A program made the translations under genes and the position numbers. Below the pieces are notes generated by a model, which had not been told where the DNA came from, made no database searches, and saw only the letters and a program-made list of their open reading frames with translations. Shown here piece by piece: positions 44,352 to 53,382 of a stretch of DNA of 64,000 nucleotides. Origin of the DNA: Cytobacillus dafuensis (GTDB lineage: Bacteria > Bacillota > Bacilli > Bacillales > Cytobacillaceae); assembly GCF_007995155.1 (NCBI RefSeq), contig NZ_CP042593.1:2212001-2276000 (forward strand), in the 5' to 3' direction. Each line of letters starts with the position of its first letter. The stretch's first letter is position 1.

Positions 44352-45227
44352 TTGAATACGAGATCAATGATATTTACATTATATGGAGATTATATTTCCC
44401 ATTATGGAAGTAAAATTTGGATTGGAAGCTTGATCCGGTTACTTAGTGAATTTGGTCATAATGACCAATCAGTAAGAGCGGCAATTTCGAGAATGAATAA
44501 ACAAGGCTGGGTACAGTCTGAGAAAATAGGCAATAAAAGCTACTATTCATTAACCACTAGAGGTCAAAAGAGGATTGATGAGGCAGCAAAACGAATTTTT
44601 AAATTGATGCCTGAGAAATGGGATGGACAGTGGAGAATATTAATGTATACGATCCCAGAGGAAATTCGCAATGTGAGGGATGAGCTCAGGAAAGAGCTTG
44701 TATGGAGCGGATTTGGTTCCCTCTCTAATAGCTGTTGGATATCAGCCAATAATCTTGAAAAACAAGTATTTGATCTAATTGAAAAATACGATATTCACAA
44801 TTATGTAGACTTTTTTATTTCGAAGTATGCGGGTCCGCATGAAAATATTCGCTTAGTCGAAAAAAGCTGGAACCTTGAGGAGATAAACGGAAAGTATCAA
44901 GAGTTTATATCTGAGTATAGTCAAAAGTACATTATTGATAAAAATAAAATACAAAAAGGTCAAATGAGTGATGCTGAGTGTTTTGTAGAAAGAACGAAGC
45001 TCGTTCATGAATATAGGAAGTTTCTTTTTGTTGACCCAGGATTACCAGAGGAATTGCTTCCAGAAAAGTGGTTGGGAAGCCATGCGTCAGCCCTTTTTAG
45101 CGATTATTACAAAGAGCTGGCTGAACCTGCTTCACGATTTTTTGAAAGTATTTTTAAAGAGGGTAATGAGATGATGTATAAGGCTAAAGATTATAATGTA
45201 TTAGATCATCCGTATATTGTTGAATAA
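44352..45227 (+). CDS. paaX: Phenylacetate-responsive repressor PaaX
   Basis: A 291-residue regulator. N-terminal winged helix (about 1-95; MIFTLYGDYISHYGSKIWIG, SVRAAISRMNKQGWV), a PaaX central domain (WRILMYTIPEE), and the C-terminal domain with FLFVDPGLPEELLPEKW. Family members bind phenylacetyl-CoA and derepress paa genes. TTG start at 44352 after GAGGAATG. Placed after the thiolase with its own possible promoter and operator. Confidence 0.92.
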   Translation: MNTRSMIFTLYGDYISHYGSKIWIGSLIRLLSEFGHNDQSVRAAISRMNKQGWVQSEKIGNKSYYSLTTRGQKRIDEAAKRIFKLMPEKWDGQWRILMYTIPEEIRNVRDELRKELVWSGFGSLSNSCWISANNLEKQVFDLIEKYDIHNYVDFFISKYAGPHENIRLVEKSWNLEEINGKYQEFISEYSQKYIIDKNKIQKGQMSDAECFVERTKLVHEYRKFLFVDPGLPEELLPEKWLGSHASALFSDYYKELAEPASRFFESIFKEGNEMMYKAKDYNVLDHPYIVE

Positions 45228-45274
45228 GGGAATCTTCAAATATAAAACATTATTTTCACGAAGAGGGGATTTGG

Positions 45275-46222
45275 TTGAATAACCTTACAAGTTTATTGGG
45301 GATAAAATATCCTGTTATCCAAGGTGGAATGGGAAATATAAGCAATGCGATATTAACTGCGGCTGTTTCAGAAGCTGGAGGATTAGGAACAATCGGTACA
45401 GGAACAATGGGACCGAATAAAGTAGAGGAAATCATTCAGGAGACAAAAAAGAGAACAAATAAGCCATTTGCGATAAATATTGCACTTAGTGTTTCCCCGT
45501 ATGTAAAGGAAATTCTTTCGCTTGTAATAAAGTATAGCATCCCTATTGTATCACTATCAGCAGGCAATCCTGTGCCTTATGTACCTAAGCTCCATGAGCA
45601 TGGAGTAAAGATCATATCGGTTTCTGCATCTGTACGACAAGCAAAAAAAGCGGAGTCTGCAGGTGTTGATGTCATAGTTGCAGAGGGATACGAAGCTGCA
45701 GGTATCAACTCTTCGCTTGAGATTACTACTCTTGCATTAATACCACAAATCATTAGAGAGGTTCATATACCTGTTGTTGCAGCTGGTGGCATTGGTGATG
45801 GAAAAGGCCTTGCTGCCATGCTTGCACTTGGGGCAAGTGGTGTTCAAATGGGAACAAGATTTATTGCGACAAAAGAAGCTCCTTTTCATCAAGAATATAA
45901 GAAAAAAATAGTAGGTGCAACTGATCATGATACTGTAATCATTGGGCGCGCAGTTGGAAAAATTCGAAGAGTGATGGATACAGAATATGCACAGAAGCTT
46001 TTACAAATCGAAAAAAAAGGAACGAATCAAGAGCATTTTAATGCCTTAACTTCTGAAGAATTTCATATTATTGGTGCACTTAATGGCAATGGCATGGATG
46101 GATTTATGAATGGCGGACAAATAAGCGGTCTAATACAAGATATACCTACTGTGCATGAATTGATGGAACGGATGATGGATGAGGCGAAGCATCAGCTTTC
46201 GACTGCGATAAAAATTTTATAA
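45275..46222 (+). CDS. Nitronate monooxygenase-like FMN protein
   Basis: A 315-residue TIM-barrel flavoprotein of the 2-nitropropane dioxygenase/FabK family. FMN-binding pattern: PVIQGGMGNISN, the phosphate-binding VVAAGGIGDGKGLAAMLALG and GVQMGTRFIAT. The usual GGH active-site His is replaced: the sequence reads EGYEAAGINSS. So it may not be a true nitronate monooxygenase. Start TTG 45275 follows GAGGGG. It sits 47 bases after paaX and probably shares its transcript. Confidence 0.8.
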   Translation: MNNLTSLLGIKYPVIQGGMGNISNAILTAAVSEAGGLGTIGTGTMGPNKVEEIIQETKKRTNKPFAINIALSVSPYVKEILSLVIKYSIPIVSLSAGNPVPYVPKLHEHGVKIISVSASVRQAKKAESAGVDVIVAEGYEAAGINSSLEITTLALIPQIIREVHIPVVAAGGIGDGKGLAAMLALGASGVQMGTRFIATKEAPFHQEYKKKIVGATDHDTVIIGRAVGKIRRVMDTEYAQKLLQIEKKGTNQEHFNALTSEEFHIIGALNGNGMDGFMNGGQISGLIQDIPTVHELMERMMDEAKHQLSTAIKIL

Positions 46223-46233
46223 TGGTTATTTTT

Positions 46234-46270
46234 AAAAGCATACAGTATGATTTTGTATGCTTTTCTTCTT
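46234..46270 (+). terminator. Terminator after the paaX-flavoprotein pair
   Basis: AAAAGCATACA/TGTATGCTTTT 11-bp stem followed by CTTCTT. Confidence 0.8.
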
Positions 46271-46323
46271 GAAATCATATAAATAATATACTAATCTAAA
46301 TATATTAAATTTTTTGAATATTA

Positions 46324-46353
46324 TTGACTATTATTGTGAACTGGTGGTAATAT
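46324..46353 (+). promoter_or_regulatory. Promoter of the ABC importer operon
   Basis: TTGACT at 46324-46329, 18-base spacer, TAATAT at 46348-46353. Close in sequence to the thioesterase-operon promoter at 49490. Confidence 0.65.
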
Positions 46354-46375
46354 AACGATATAATTACGGTACCGA
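46349..46375 (+). promoter_or_regulatory. Candidate PaaX operator at the ABC importer
   Basis: AATATAACG - N9 - CGGTACCGA. It is identical to the paaA operator at 20 of 27 positions and keeps the exact 9-base spacing. It overlaps the -10. Confidence 0.55.
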
Positions 46376-46444
46376 CAGTATTTATCATATAAATTCACTG
46401 TAAACAAATGTTATTGAATAATATTCATTAAGTTCATTACATAG

Positions 46445-46485
46445 GCAGTCCACACTGCTATTTTTGGTAGTGTTTAATATTTTTT
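46445..46485 (+). promoter_or_regulatory. Possible attenuator in the importer leader
   Basis: GCAGT/ACTGC (46445-46458) and ACACT/AGTGT (46452-46473) hairpins share bases, so they exclude each other. The second is followed by TTTAATATTTTTT. The stems are short (5 bp), so this is tentative. Confidence 0.3.
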
Positions 46486-46504
46486 ATTAAAAGGGGGTTT
46501 CAAA

Positions 46505-47518
46505 ATGAAAATGAATTTAAAGTCAATATCTTTTGCGTTTGTGGCTGGTTTGCTCTTGTTAAGTGGCTGTGGGAAAGAGACGGTCAAAAATTCTGGATCG
46601 GGTGAAGGAGCCAAGGAAAAATACACAATTGGAATTACCCAGTTTGTCGCTCATCCATCTTTAGATGCAGCAACGGAAGGATTTAAAAAGGCTTTGGAGG
46701 ATGAAGGGTTTAAAGATGGAGAGAATGTCGAGTTTGATTTCCAAAATGCACAAGCAGATATGAATAATACTCAAACGATCGCTAATAACTTCGTTGGGGA
46801 TAAGGTTGATCTAATTTTCGCTAATGCTACACCAAGTGCAGTAAGTGCTTTAAATGCAACAAAGGATATTCCAATCTTGTTTACTTCAGTCACAGACCCT
46901 GTCGGTGCAGGACTTGTTGATGCATTTGATAAACCGGGTGACAATATTACCGGAACAACTGATAACCATCCTGAAGGTACTGCCAAAACGATAAACTTTA
47001 TTATTGAAGAGGCTGGAGCAAAAACGATCGGGATCATTTATAATGCTGGTGAGCAAAACTCCGAAGTTCAGGTTGAAGAAGTGAAGAAACTTGCAGAAGC
47101 AAAAGGTGCTAAAATTGTTGAAGCCTCTGTTTCAACGTCTGCAGAAGTTAAACAGGCAACAGAGTCTCTAGTTGGGCGTGTAGATGCAATTTATGTACCG
47201 ACTGATAATACAGTTGTTTCGGCATTAGAATCTGTTATTTTTGTTGCAAATAGTAAAAAGCTACCTCTTTTCGTTGGTGAACTTGACTCCATGAAACGTG
47301 GAGCAGTTGCAGCCAGTGGTTTTAGTTATTATGATCTTGGTTATCAAACTGGAAAAATGGCTGCAGAAATCTTAAAAGGAAATAAAAAACCTTCTGAGAT
47401 CCCGGTAGAGCTACCAAGCAGCTTAACATTAATGATTAATAAAAAAGCAGCAGAAGAACAAGGCCTTGAGGTGAAACAGGAGTGGGAGAAAATTGCAGAA
47501 TTTTTTGATGGCGAATAA
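46505..47518 (+). CDS. ABC importer substrate-binding lipoprotein (TrpX type)
   Basis: A 337-residue lipoprotein: signal peptide, lipobox LLSGC with Cys near 22, then the pfam04392-type binding fold (ITQFVAHPSLDAATEGFKKAL, IFANATPSAVSAL, YVPTDNTVVSAL). Homologues in streptococci (TrpX) are linked to tryptophan/tyrosine uptake. With the PaaX-like operator and aromatic-catabolic neighbours, phenylalanine or other aromatic amino acids are likely ligands. Confidence 0.85.
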   Translation: MKMNLKSISFAFVAGLLLLSGCGKETVKNSGSGEGAKEKYTIGITQFVAHPSLDAATEGFKKALEDEGFKDGENVEFDFQNAQADMNNTQTIANNFVGDKVDLIFANATPSAVSALNATKDIPILFTSVTDPVGAGLVDAFDKPGDNITGTTDNHPEGTAKTINFIIEEAGAKTIGIIYNAGEQNSEVQVEEVKKLAEAKGAKIVEASVSTSAEVKQATESLVGRVDAIYVPTDNTVVSALESVIFVANSKKLPLFVGELDSMKRGAVAASGFSYYDLGYQTGKMAAEILKGNKKPSEIPVELPSSLTLMINKKAAEEQGLEVKQEWEKIAEFFDGE

Positions 47519-47536
47519 TAAAGGGTGTGATTCTTG

Positions 47537-48568
47537 ATGTTCACTGCAATATTTGGAGCGTTTGAAGCTGGGATAATCTATGCCATAATGGCACTCGGAG
47601 TTTACCTATCTTTTCGAGTATTAGATTTTCCTGATTTAACGGTTGATGGGAGCTTTGTAACTGGTGCAGCAGTTGCAGCAACGATGATCGTTAACGGTAT
47701 GAACCCATTTATCGCAACAATTCTTGCGCTTATTGCGGGTTTTGCGGCAGGCTGTCTTACTGGCGTTCTTCATACGTTCGGAAAGATTAACGCTCTCCTC
47801 TCGGGAATATTAATGATGATCGCTTTATATTCAATCAATCTGAGAATAATGGGTAAATCGAATGTTCCTTTATTAAATAGTGAAACGGCTATGACTAATA
47901 TTAGAGATGCATGGGACAAAACCGGTTTTGATTCAATATTTAATTCAATACTTTCAACAGTAGGTCTAGGTGATAGCTTGCCAAGGACTTGGGGAATCCT
48001 TATTGTCATGCTGATTGTTACCTTTACAATAAAATTCCTAACAGATCAATTTCTAAAAACCGAAATTGGATTGGCCATTAGAGCAACTGGTGATAATAAA
48101 CGTATGATTCGCAGCTTATCGGCTAATACGAATGTCACCGTCATTCTTGGCCTGGGGATTTCAAACGCAATGGTCGCATTTTCAGGTGCTTTGATTGCTC
48201 AACAGGGTGGATTTGCGGATGTAGGTATGGGGATTGGCATGATTATTATCGGTCTTGCCTCAGTCATAATTGGTGAAGCATTATTTGGAACGAAAACCAT
48301 TGCCAGAACGACGTTAGCAGTTATTGGAGGAGCAATCATTTATAGAATTGTCGTTACACTTGCACTACGTGTAGACTTCCTTGAACCGGGAGATATGAAG
48401 CTTATTACAGCGACTATTGTTATTTTAGCCCTGGTCACTCCAAAAATCATTGATTCGACGAAAGAAAAGAAACGTAAGGCGAGGAAGCAAGCTGAATTTA
48501 TAGCATTCAATAGTTTGCCTGACGAGAGAAAGGGTGAGGCTGATGCTGAAATTAAGCCAAGTCCATAA
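47537..48568 (+). CDS. ABC importer permease (TrpY type)
   Basis: A 343-residue branched-chain-type permease (BPD_transp_2) with eight to ten hydrophobic helices and the conserved VDGSFVTGAAVAA and GLASVIIGEALFG regions. AAGGGTGTGA precedes; ATG 47537 is preferred over the adjoining TTG 47534. It overlaps the ATPase gene by 26 bases. Confidence 0.87.
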   Translation: MFTAIFGAFEAGIIYAIMALGVYLSFRVLDFPDLTVDGSFVTGAAVAATMIVNGMNPFIATILALIAGFAAGCLTGVLHTFGKINALLSGILMMIALYSINLRIMGKSNVPLLNSETAMTNIRDAWDKTGFDSIFNSILSTVGLGDSLPRTWGILIVMLIVTFTIKFLTDQFLKTEIGLAIRATGDNKRMIRSLSANTNVTVILGLGISNAMVAFSGALIAQQGGFADVGMGIGMIIIGLASVIIGEALFGTKTIARTTLAVIGGAIIYRIVVTLALRVDFLEPGDMKLITATIVILALVTPKIIDSTKEKKRKARKQAEFIAFNSLPDERKGEADAEIKPSP

Positions 48569-49337
48569 AGTGTTTAATGAAGGAACGCCTGATGAAAAAA
48601 TTGCTCTTGACCGTATTAGCTTAACTATGAATGAAGGTGATTTTGTAACAGTTATTGGCAGTAATGGTGCTGGGAAATCTACACTAATGAATATTATTTC
48701 AGGAGTGATGTTTCCTGACGTTGGCACGGTTACAATTGATAATCAAAATGTTACACTATTATCCGAATTTAAACGGGCCAGGCTAATTGGACGAGTATTC
48801 CAAGATCCGATGGCAGGTACAGCTCCGAGCATGACCATTGAAGAGAATTTAGCGATGGCCTATTCGAGAAATAAAAAGCGAACATTAAGAAAAGCTGTTA
48901 CAAAAAGTAGAAAGGAATTTTTCCATAGCGTCCTTGAAACACTTCATCTTGGATTAGAAAACCGGCTAACAGCTAAGGTGGGTTTATTATCAGGTGGTGA
49001 AAGGCAAGCGCTCTCCCTGTTAATGGCCACATTTACTGAGCCTTCCATTCTTTTACTGGATGAGCATACAGCTGCACTTGATCCTGCCCGAGCAGAGCTC
49101 ATTACGAATTTGACAAAGGAAATAGTAGCAAAGTACAAATTAACAACATTAATGGTCACTCATAATATGCAGCAAGCCCTTGATCTTGGAAATAGGCTAA
49201 TCATGATGGATAAAGGACAAATTATTTTACAAGTAGATGAGGACCAAAAGGGTAACTTAACGATTGAACAATTATTAAGTGAGTTTCAAAGAATTAGAGG
49301 ATCACAAATGGCAAGTGATCGTGCTTTGCTATCGTAA
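48543..49337 (+). CDS. ABC importer ATP-binding protein (TrpZ type)
   Basis: A 264-residue ATPase. Walker A GSNGAGKST, signature LLSGGERQALSL, Walker B SILLLDEHTAALDP and H-loop MVTHNM. AGGGTGAGG sets ATG 48543 inside the permease end. Powers the TrpX/TrpY-type importer. Terminator at 49352-49395. Confidence 0.9.
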   Translation: MLKLSQVHKVFNEGTPDEKIALDRISLTMNEGDFVTVIGSNGAGKSTLMNIISGVMFPDVGTVTIDNQNVTLLSEFKRARLIGRVFQDPMAGTAPSMTIEENLAMAYSRNKKRTLRKAVTKSRKEFFHSVLETLHLGLENRLTAKVGLLSGGERQALSLLMATFTEPSILLLDEHTAALDPARAELITNLTKEIVAKYKLTTLMVTHNMQQALDLGNRLIMMDKGQIILQVDEDQKGNLTIEQLLSEFQRIRGSQMASDRALLS

Positions 49338-49351
49338 TTGCATATAAGTAT

Positions 49352-49395
49352 TAAAGGATTAATTAGTCTTTTTCAGCTAGTTAATCCTTTTTTTG
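49352..49395 (+). terminator. Terminator of the importer operon
   Basis: AAAGGATTAA-TAG and CTA-TTAATCCTTT stem followed by a T7 run. Confidence 0.85.
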
Positions 49396-49489
49396 GTTAT
49401 TACATAAAATGTAAACAAGGAGTGGATTGTTAAAAATAAACCACTATTAAATTCTCATATTTTAAAATTTTTAAAGTTTTTACAATTTA

Positions 49490-49519
49490 TTGACTATTGA
49501 TTATACGAAATGGTATTAT
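49490..49519 (+). promoter_or_regulatory. Promoter of the thioesterase-pdh-2-oxoacid dehydrogenase operon
   Basis: TTGACT at 49490-49495, 18-base spacer, TATTAT at 49514-49519. Confidence 0.65.
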
Positions 49520-49541
49520 ATCGTTAAATTAACGTCATACA
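49515..49541 (+). promoter_or_regulatory. Candidate PaaX operator at the thioesterase operon
   Basis: ATTATATCG - N9 - CGTCATACA overlapping the -10: same spacing as the paaA site and 18 of 27 positions identical to it, stronger in the right half. Confidence 0.5.
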
Positions 49542-49622
49542 TATTTAGGGATAACATCTTTTTTTATCTACAAGCTTATTAAATTTTATCTAATGATCCA
49601 GTTGATGAATTGGAGGGATTTA

Positions 49623-50009
49623 ATGATATCAGGATTAAAAGAAGGTTATACGGTTGAATTTATGGTAGAGGTCACTCCTGATATGTTTGCAAAATTTGAA
49701 GGAAATATCGTTCATCGTACGTATTCAACAGTTTCAATGATTTACCATATGGAATGGGCTTCAAGGCAGATTATCTTGCCCTTTTTAGAAGAACATGAAG
49801 AAGGTATGGGAATGGCTGTTTCTGCCAAACATCTGGCACCAGCACCTGAAGGATCGAAGCTTAAGATTTCAGCAGTCCTATCTGAAATGAAAGATAATCA
49901 TATAATGACAAATGTAACAGTAATAAAAAGTGAGAAGATCATTGGTATCGGGGAAGTAAAGCAAGTTATTCTTCCTAAATGTAAAATTGCGAGAATGCTT
50001 GAACAGTAG
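49623..50009 (+). CDS. Hotdog thioesterase (FlK-like)
   Basis: A 128-residue hotdog-fold thioesterase resembling the fluoroacetyl-CoA thioesterase family: VTPDMFAKFEGNIVHRTYST N-terminal region, Thr and Glu in YSTVSMIYHMEWASR and His in SAKHLAPAPEG match the catalytic triad positions. It may release CoA from stalled phenylacetyl-CoA or ring-derived thioesters. GGAGGG at 49612-49617 selects ATG 49623. First gene of the operon. Confidence 0.8.
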   Translation: MISGLKEGYTVEFMVEVTPDMFAKFEGNIVHRTYSTVSMIYHMEWASRQIILPFLEEHEEGMGMAVSAKHLAPAPEGSKLKISAVLSEMKDNHIMTNVTVIKSEKIIGIGEVKQVILPKCKIARMLEQ

Positions 50010-50096
50010 TTTTTTTGCCTTTGAGATTAAAGGTTCACCCGCCTTAAGAATTCATTTTTTGAAAGCGTTATCAATAGATTTAGGAGGAATTAAGTG

Positions 50097-51203
50097 ATGA
50101 GTTTGTTTTCAAAAATAAGAGAACATGAGCAAGTTGTTTTTTGCAATGATGAATCTACAGGATTAAAAGCAATCATTGCCATTCATAGTACAAGACTCGG
50201 ACCAGCACTTGGGGGCTGTAGAATGCTCCCATATGCAAGTGAGGAGGAAGCACTTGAGGACGTTCTTCGACTATCTAAAGGAATGACGTATAAATGTGCT
50301 GCAGCTGATGTTGATTTTGGAGGAGGAAAAGCGGTTATCATTGGTGATCCAGCAAGAGATAAAACCCCGGAGCTATTCCGAGCTTTTGGGCAGTTCGTCG
50401 AGTCCTTAAACGGAAGGTTTTATACTGGAACAGATATGGGAACAACACCAGAGGATTTCGTTCATTCGTTAAGGGAGACGAATTGCATCGTCGGTGTTGA
50501 TGAGGTTTATGGAGGGAGTGGAGATTCCTCTGTACCTACAGCTCAAGGTGTCATTTACGGGCTTCAGGCTACCAATCAAGCCTTGTCAGGATCAGATGAT
50601 TTAGGAAATAAATGCTATTCCATTCAAGGTTTGGGGAAAGTTGGTTTTAAAGTAGCGGAAAGGCTTTTAGAAGAAGGCGCGGATCTTTATGTAACAGATA
50701 TTAATCAGAAAGCAATCGAAAGGCTTTTATCAAAGGCTAAAATACTTGGGGCTGGTGTAAAAGTATTAAGCAGTGAAGAAATTTATCAGGCTAATGCAGA
50801 TGTTTTCGTACCTTGTGCAATGGGTGGAATTATTAATGATCAAACAATTGAACAATTAACGGTAAAAGCTGTAGTAGGTTCAGCGAATAATCAGCTTTTA
50901 AAGCTCCGTCATGGCCAAATTCTTAAGGAAAAAGGTATATTATTTGCTCCTGATTATATTGTTAACTCAGGAGGACTAATTCAAGTTGCTGATGAGCTTT
51001 ATACGCCGAATAAGGAGAGAGTTCTGCAAAAAACGAAAGCAATCTATAATTCACTGCTTCACATTTATGAGTTTGCTAATACTTCAGGTATTACAACGAT
51101 TGAGGCTGCTAATGAATTTTGTGAAAAAAGGATTGAGGCCAGATCTCGAAGAAATAGCTTTTTTTCACATATGAAGCGACCTAAATGGGCAGTGAGGACA
51201 TAA
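50097..51203 (+). CDS. pdh: Phenylalanine dehydrogenase
   Basis: A 368-residue NAD-dependent amino acid dehydrogenase that converts L-phenylalanine to phenylpyruvate and ammonia. Nearly collinear with the Bacillus/Lysinibacillus phenylalanine dehydrogenases I recall: [13 protein letters not shown], catalytic Lys in [49 protein letters not shown]ossmann motif, and the C-terminal RRNSFFS...RPKW. Leucine dehydrogenase is the alternative, but the C-terminus and context favour Phe. AGGAGG precedes ATG 50097. Confidence 0.87.
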   Translation: MSLFSKIREHEQVVFCNDESTGLKAIIAIHSTRLGPALGGCRMLPYASEEEALEDVLRLSKGMTYKCAAADVDFGGGKAVIIGDPARDKTPELFRAFGQFVESLNGRFYTGTDMGTTPEDFVHSLRETNCIVGVDEVYGGSGDSSVPTAQGVIYGLQATNQALSGSDDLGNKCYSIQGLGKVGFKVAERLLEEGADLYVTDINQKAIERLLSKAKILGAGVKVLSSEEIYQANADVFVPCAMGGIINDQTIEQLTVKAVVGSANNQLLKLRHGQILKEKGILFAPDYIVNSGGLIQVADELYTPNKERVLQKTKAIYNSLLHIYEFANTSGITTIEAANEFCEKRIEARSRRNSFFSHMKRPKWAVRT

Positions 51204-51309
51204 TTTTTCACCAGAATAACAACATTGATAATGTGAAAAAGATAATTGCTAGTTAACGAATTATTATTTCAAGATGATCAAATAAATTATTTAGCAAAGG
51301 GTGAGAGAA

Positions 51310-52380
51310 ATGGAAAGTCAATTTCCTATCCTGCAAATCATGGATTGTAATGGACAAATCGTATCACCTATGTATAAAGATAATATCTCAGAAGACTTTG
51401 TGAAAAAGTTTTATAAGCAGCTTTTAAGAATTCGTCTTTTTGACCGAAAAGCTGTAAGTTTGCAGCGTCAGGGCAGAATTGGCACATACGCTCCTTTTGA
51501 AGGACAAGAGGCAGCGCAAGTTGGGAGTGCGCTTGCTTTAGAACCAGCGGATTGGATGTTTCCGACTTATCGTGATCATGGGGCAGCATTTGTATTTGGG
51601 CACTCGTTAAGAAACATCCTGCTATTTTGGAATGGTCGTAATGAAGGCTGTGTACCTCCAAATGGGAAAAGGATTTTTCCGCCAGGGATTCCGATAGCGA
51701 CCCAAATTCCTCATGCAGTTGGTGCTGCTTTGGCCGAGAAGATAAAAGGCTCTAACCATGCAGCTATTGCTTATTTTGGTGATGGCGCAACATCAGAAGG
51801 TGATTTTCATGAGGGTCTTAATTTTGCTAGTGTGATTAAGGCACCTGTTGTGTTTTTTAATCAAAATAATCAATATGCCATTTCAGTCCCGATTGAAAAA
51901 CAAATGAATACGAAAACAATTGCCCAAAAAGCTTTAGCCTATGATATACCAAGTGTTCGCCTGGATGGAAATGATGTTTTCATTGTTTATTTTGAGACTT
52001 TAAAGGCTTTAGAAAGAGCAAGAAACGGTGATGGGCCAACCTTGATTGAAGCCGTAACATGGAGATACGGAGCACATACGACTGCAGATGACCCATCCAA
52101 ATACCGTGACCAAATTGAAAGCAATAATCGAAGAGAAGAAACAGATCCGCTGCTCCGTATTGAAAGATGGCTAAAAAATGAAGGCCTATATGAAGAAAAA
52201 TGGATTCGTCAAATCGAAACAGACGCTATTCAAGAGATCGAATTAGCAATTGCTGAAATGGAAGCATTTCCAAAAGCGAATCCAGCAGATATTTTTGATT
52301 ATGTATTTGCGGAGCCGACATGGCAAATTAACCAGCAAAAAGAAGAATATCTTAGATTAATAGGAGGTGAAGCTAAGTGA
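51310..52380 (+). CDS. 2-oxoacid dehydrogenase E1 alpha subunit
   Basis: A 356-residue thiamine-diphosphate E1 subunit. TPP motif GDGATSEGDFHEGLNFASV...NNQYAIS; RYGAHTTADDPSKYR phosphorylation-loop region. It decarboxylates a 2-oxoacid with the E1 beta partner. Its place after phenylalanine dehydrogenase suggests phenylpyruvate as substrate; branched-chain oxoacids or pyruvate are alternatives. ATG 51310 rather than GTG 51301. It overlaps the E1 beta start by 4 bases. Confidence 0.87.
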   Translation: MESQFPILQIMDCNGQIVSPMYKDNISEDFVKKFYKQLLRIRLFDRKAVSLQRQGRIGTYAPFEGQEAAQVGSALALEPADWMFPTYRDHGAAFVFGHSLRNILLFWNGRNEGCVPPNGKRIFPPGIPIATQIPHAVGAALAEKIKGSNHAAIAYFGDGATSEGDFHEGLNFASVIKAPVVFFNQNNQYAISVPIEKQMNTKTIAQKALAYDIPSVRLDGNDVFIVYFETLKALERARNGDGPTLIEAVTWRYGAHTTADDPSKYRDQIESNNRREETDPLLRIERWLKNEGLYEEKWIRQIETDAIQEIELAIAEMEAFPKANPADIFDYVFAEPTWQINQQKEEYLRLIGGEAK

Positions 52381-53372
52381 ATACGGCGATAAAGACGAGA
52401 ACCATCACGCTTGTTCAAGCGATTACCGATGCTCTTGATACGATGATGGAAGAGAAATCAGAAGTGTTGCTTTTAGGAGAGGATATCGGGAAAAATGGTG
52501 GTGTTTTTCGGGCAACGGATGGACTGCAAGAAAAATATGGAGAGGGTCGAGTCATAGATACACCTCTTAGTGAAGCTGGGTTTGTTGGTGCCGGGATAGG
52601 ACTTGCGGTAAATGGATTTATTCCTGTAATAGAAATTCAGTTCATGGGTTTTATTTACCCTGCTTATGAGCAAATTATGACACACGCTACTCGTCTTCGA
52701 ATGCGCACAATGGGTCATTATACTGTACCAATGGTCATTCGCGCTCCATACGGCGCAGGGGTTAGAGCTCCCGAAATTCATTGTGATAGTACAGAAGCGA
52801 TTTTTACCCATATGCCGGGAATAAAAGTGGTTTGTCCATCAAGCCCCTATGATGCAAAAGGTTTGCTTATTGCTGCAATAGAAGATCCTGATCCAGTTTT
52901 ATTTATGGAACCAATGAGATGCTATCGTTCGATAAAAGCGGAAGTGCCTGAAGGTAAGTATGTAGTTGAAATAGGGAAAGGAAAAAAACTGCTTGAAGGT
53001 GACGATGTATCCATCATAACTTGGGGAGCTATGGTTCCAATTGTACTAAATGCTGCTCAAGAAATGAAGGAAAAGGGGGTATATTGTGATGTAATTGACT
53101 TAAGAACATTATATCCAATAGATAACGAGATAATAGCTGACTCCGTCCAGAAAACTGGAAGAACGGTTATTGTTCATGAAGCACATGCAACTGGTGGGGT
53201 GGGGAACGATGTTCTATCCATTATTAATGATACATCGTTTTTATTTCAAAAAGCCCCAGTAGAGAGAGTTACAGGTTTTGATGTGCCAGTACCATATTTC
53301 GGATTTGAAGATCATTATTTACCATCAGAAGCACGTATCATTCATGCGATTAAGAAAGTCATGTCTTTTTAG
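52377..53372 (+). CDS. 2-oxoacid dehydrogenase E1 beta subunit
   Basis: A 331-residue transketolase-like beta subunit: LLGEDIGKNGGVFRATDGL, DTPLSEAGFVGAGIGLA and the C-terminal domain with VHEAHATGGVG. GTG start at 52377 after AGGAGGTGA, overlapping E1 alpha by 4 bases. It forms the E1 heterotetramer. Confidence 0.9.
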   Translation: MNTAIKTRTITLVQAITDALDTMMEEKSEVLLLGEDIGKNGGVFRATDGLQEKYGEGRVIDTPLSEAGFVGAGIGLAVNGFIPVIEIQFMGFIYPAYEQIMTHATRLRMRTMGHYTVPMVIRAPYGAGVRAPEIHCDSTEAIFTHMPGIKVVCPSSPYDAKGLLIAAIEDPDPVLFMEPMRCYRSIKAEVPEGKYVVEIGKGKKLLEGDDVSIITWGAMVPIVLNAAQEMKEKGVYCDVIDLRTLYPIDNEIIADSVQKTGRTVIVHEAHATGGVGNDVLSIINDTSFLFQKAPVERVTGFDVPVPYFGFEDHYLPSEARIIHAIKKVMSF

Positions 53373-53382
53373 GAGGGAAGCA

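Noticed and set aside
46223..46504. T-box riboswitch before the aromatic importer
   Set aside because: No specifier loop or TGG-containing T-box sequence could be found; only short hairpins are present.
51204..51309. Further CG-N9-CG operator before E1 alpha
   Set aside because: Contains TTAACGAATTATTA but no second CG at the right spacing, and the gene is probably within the upstream operon.
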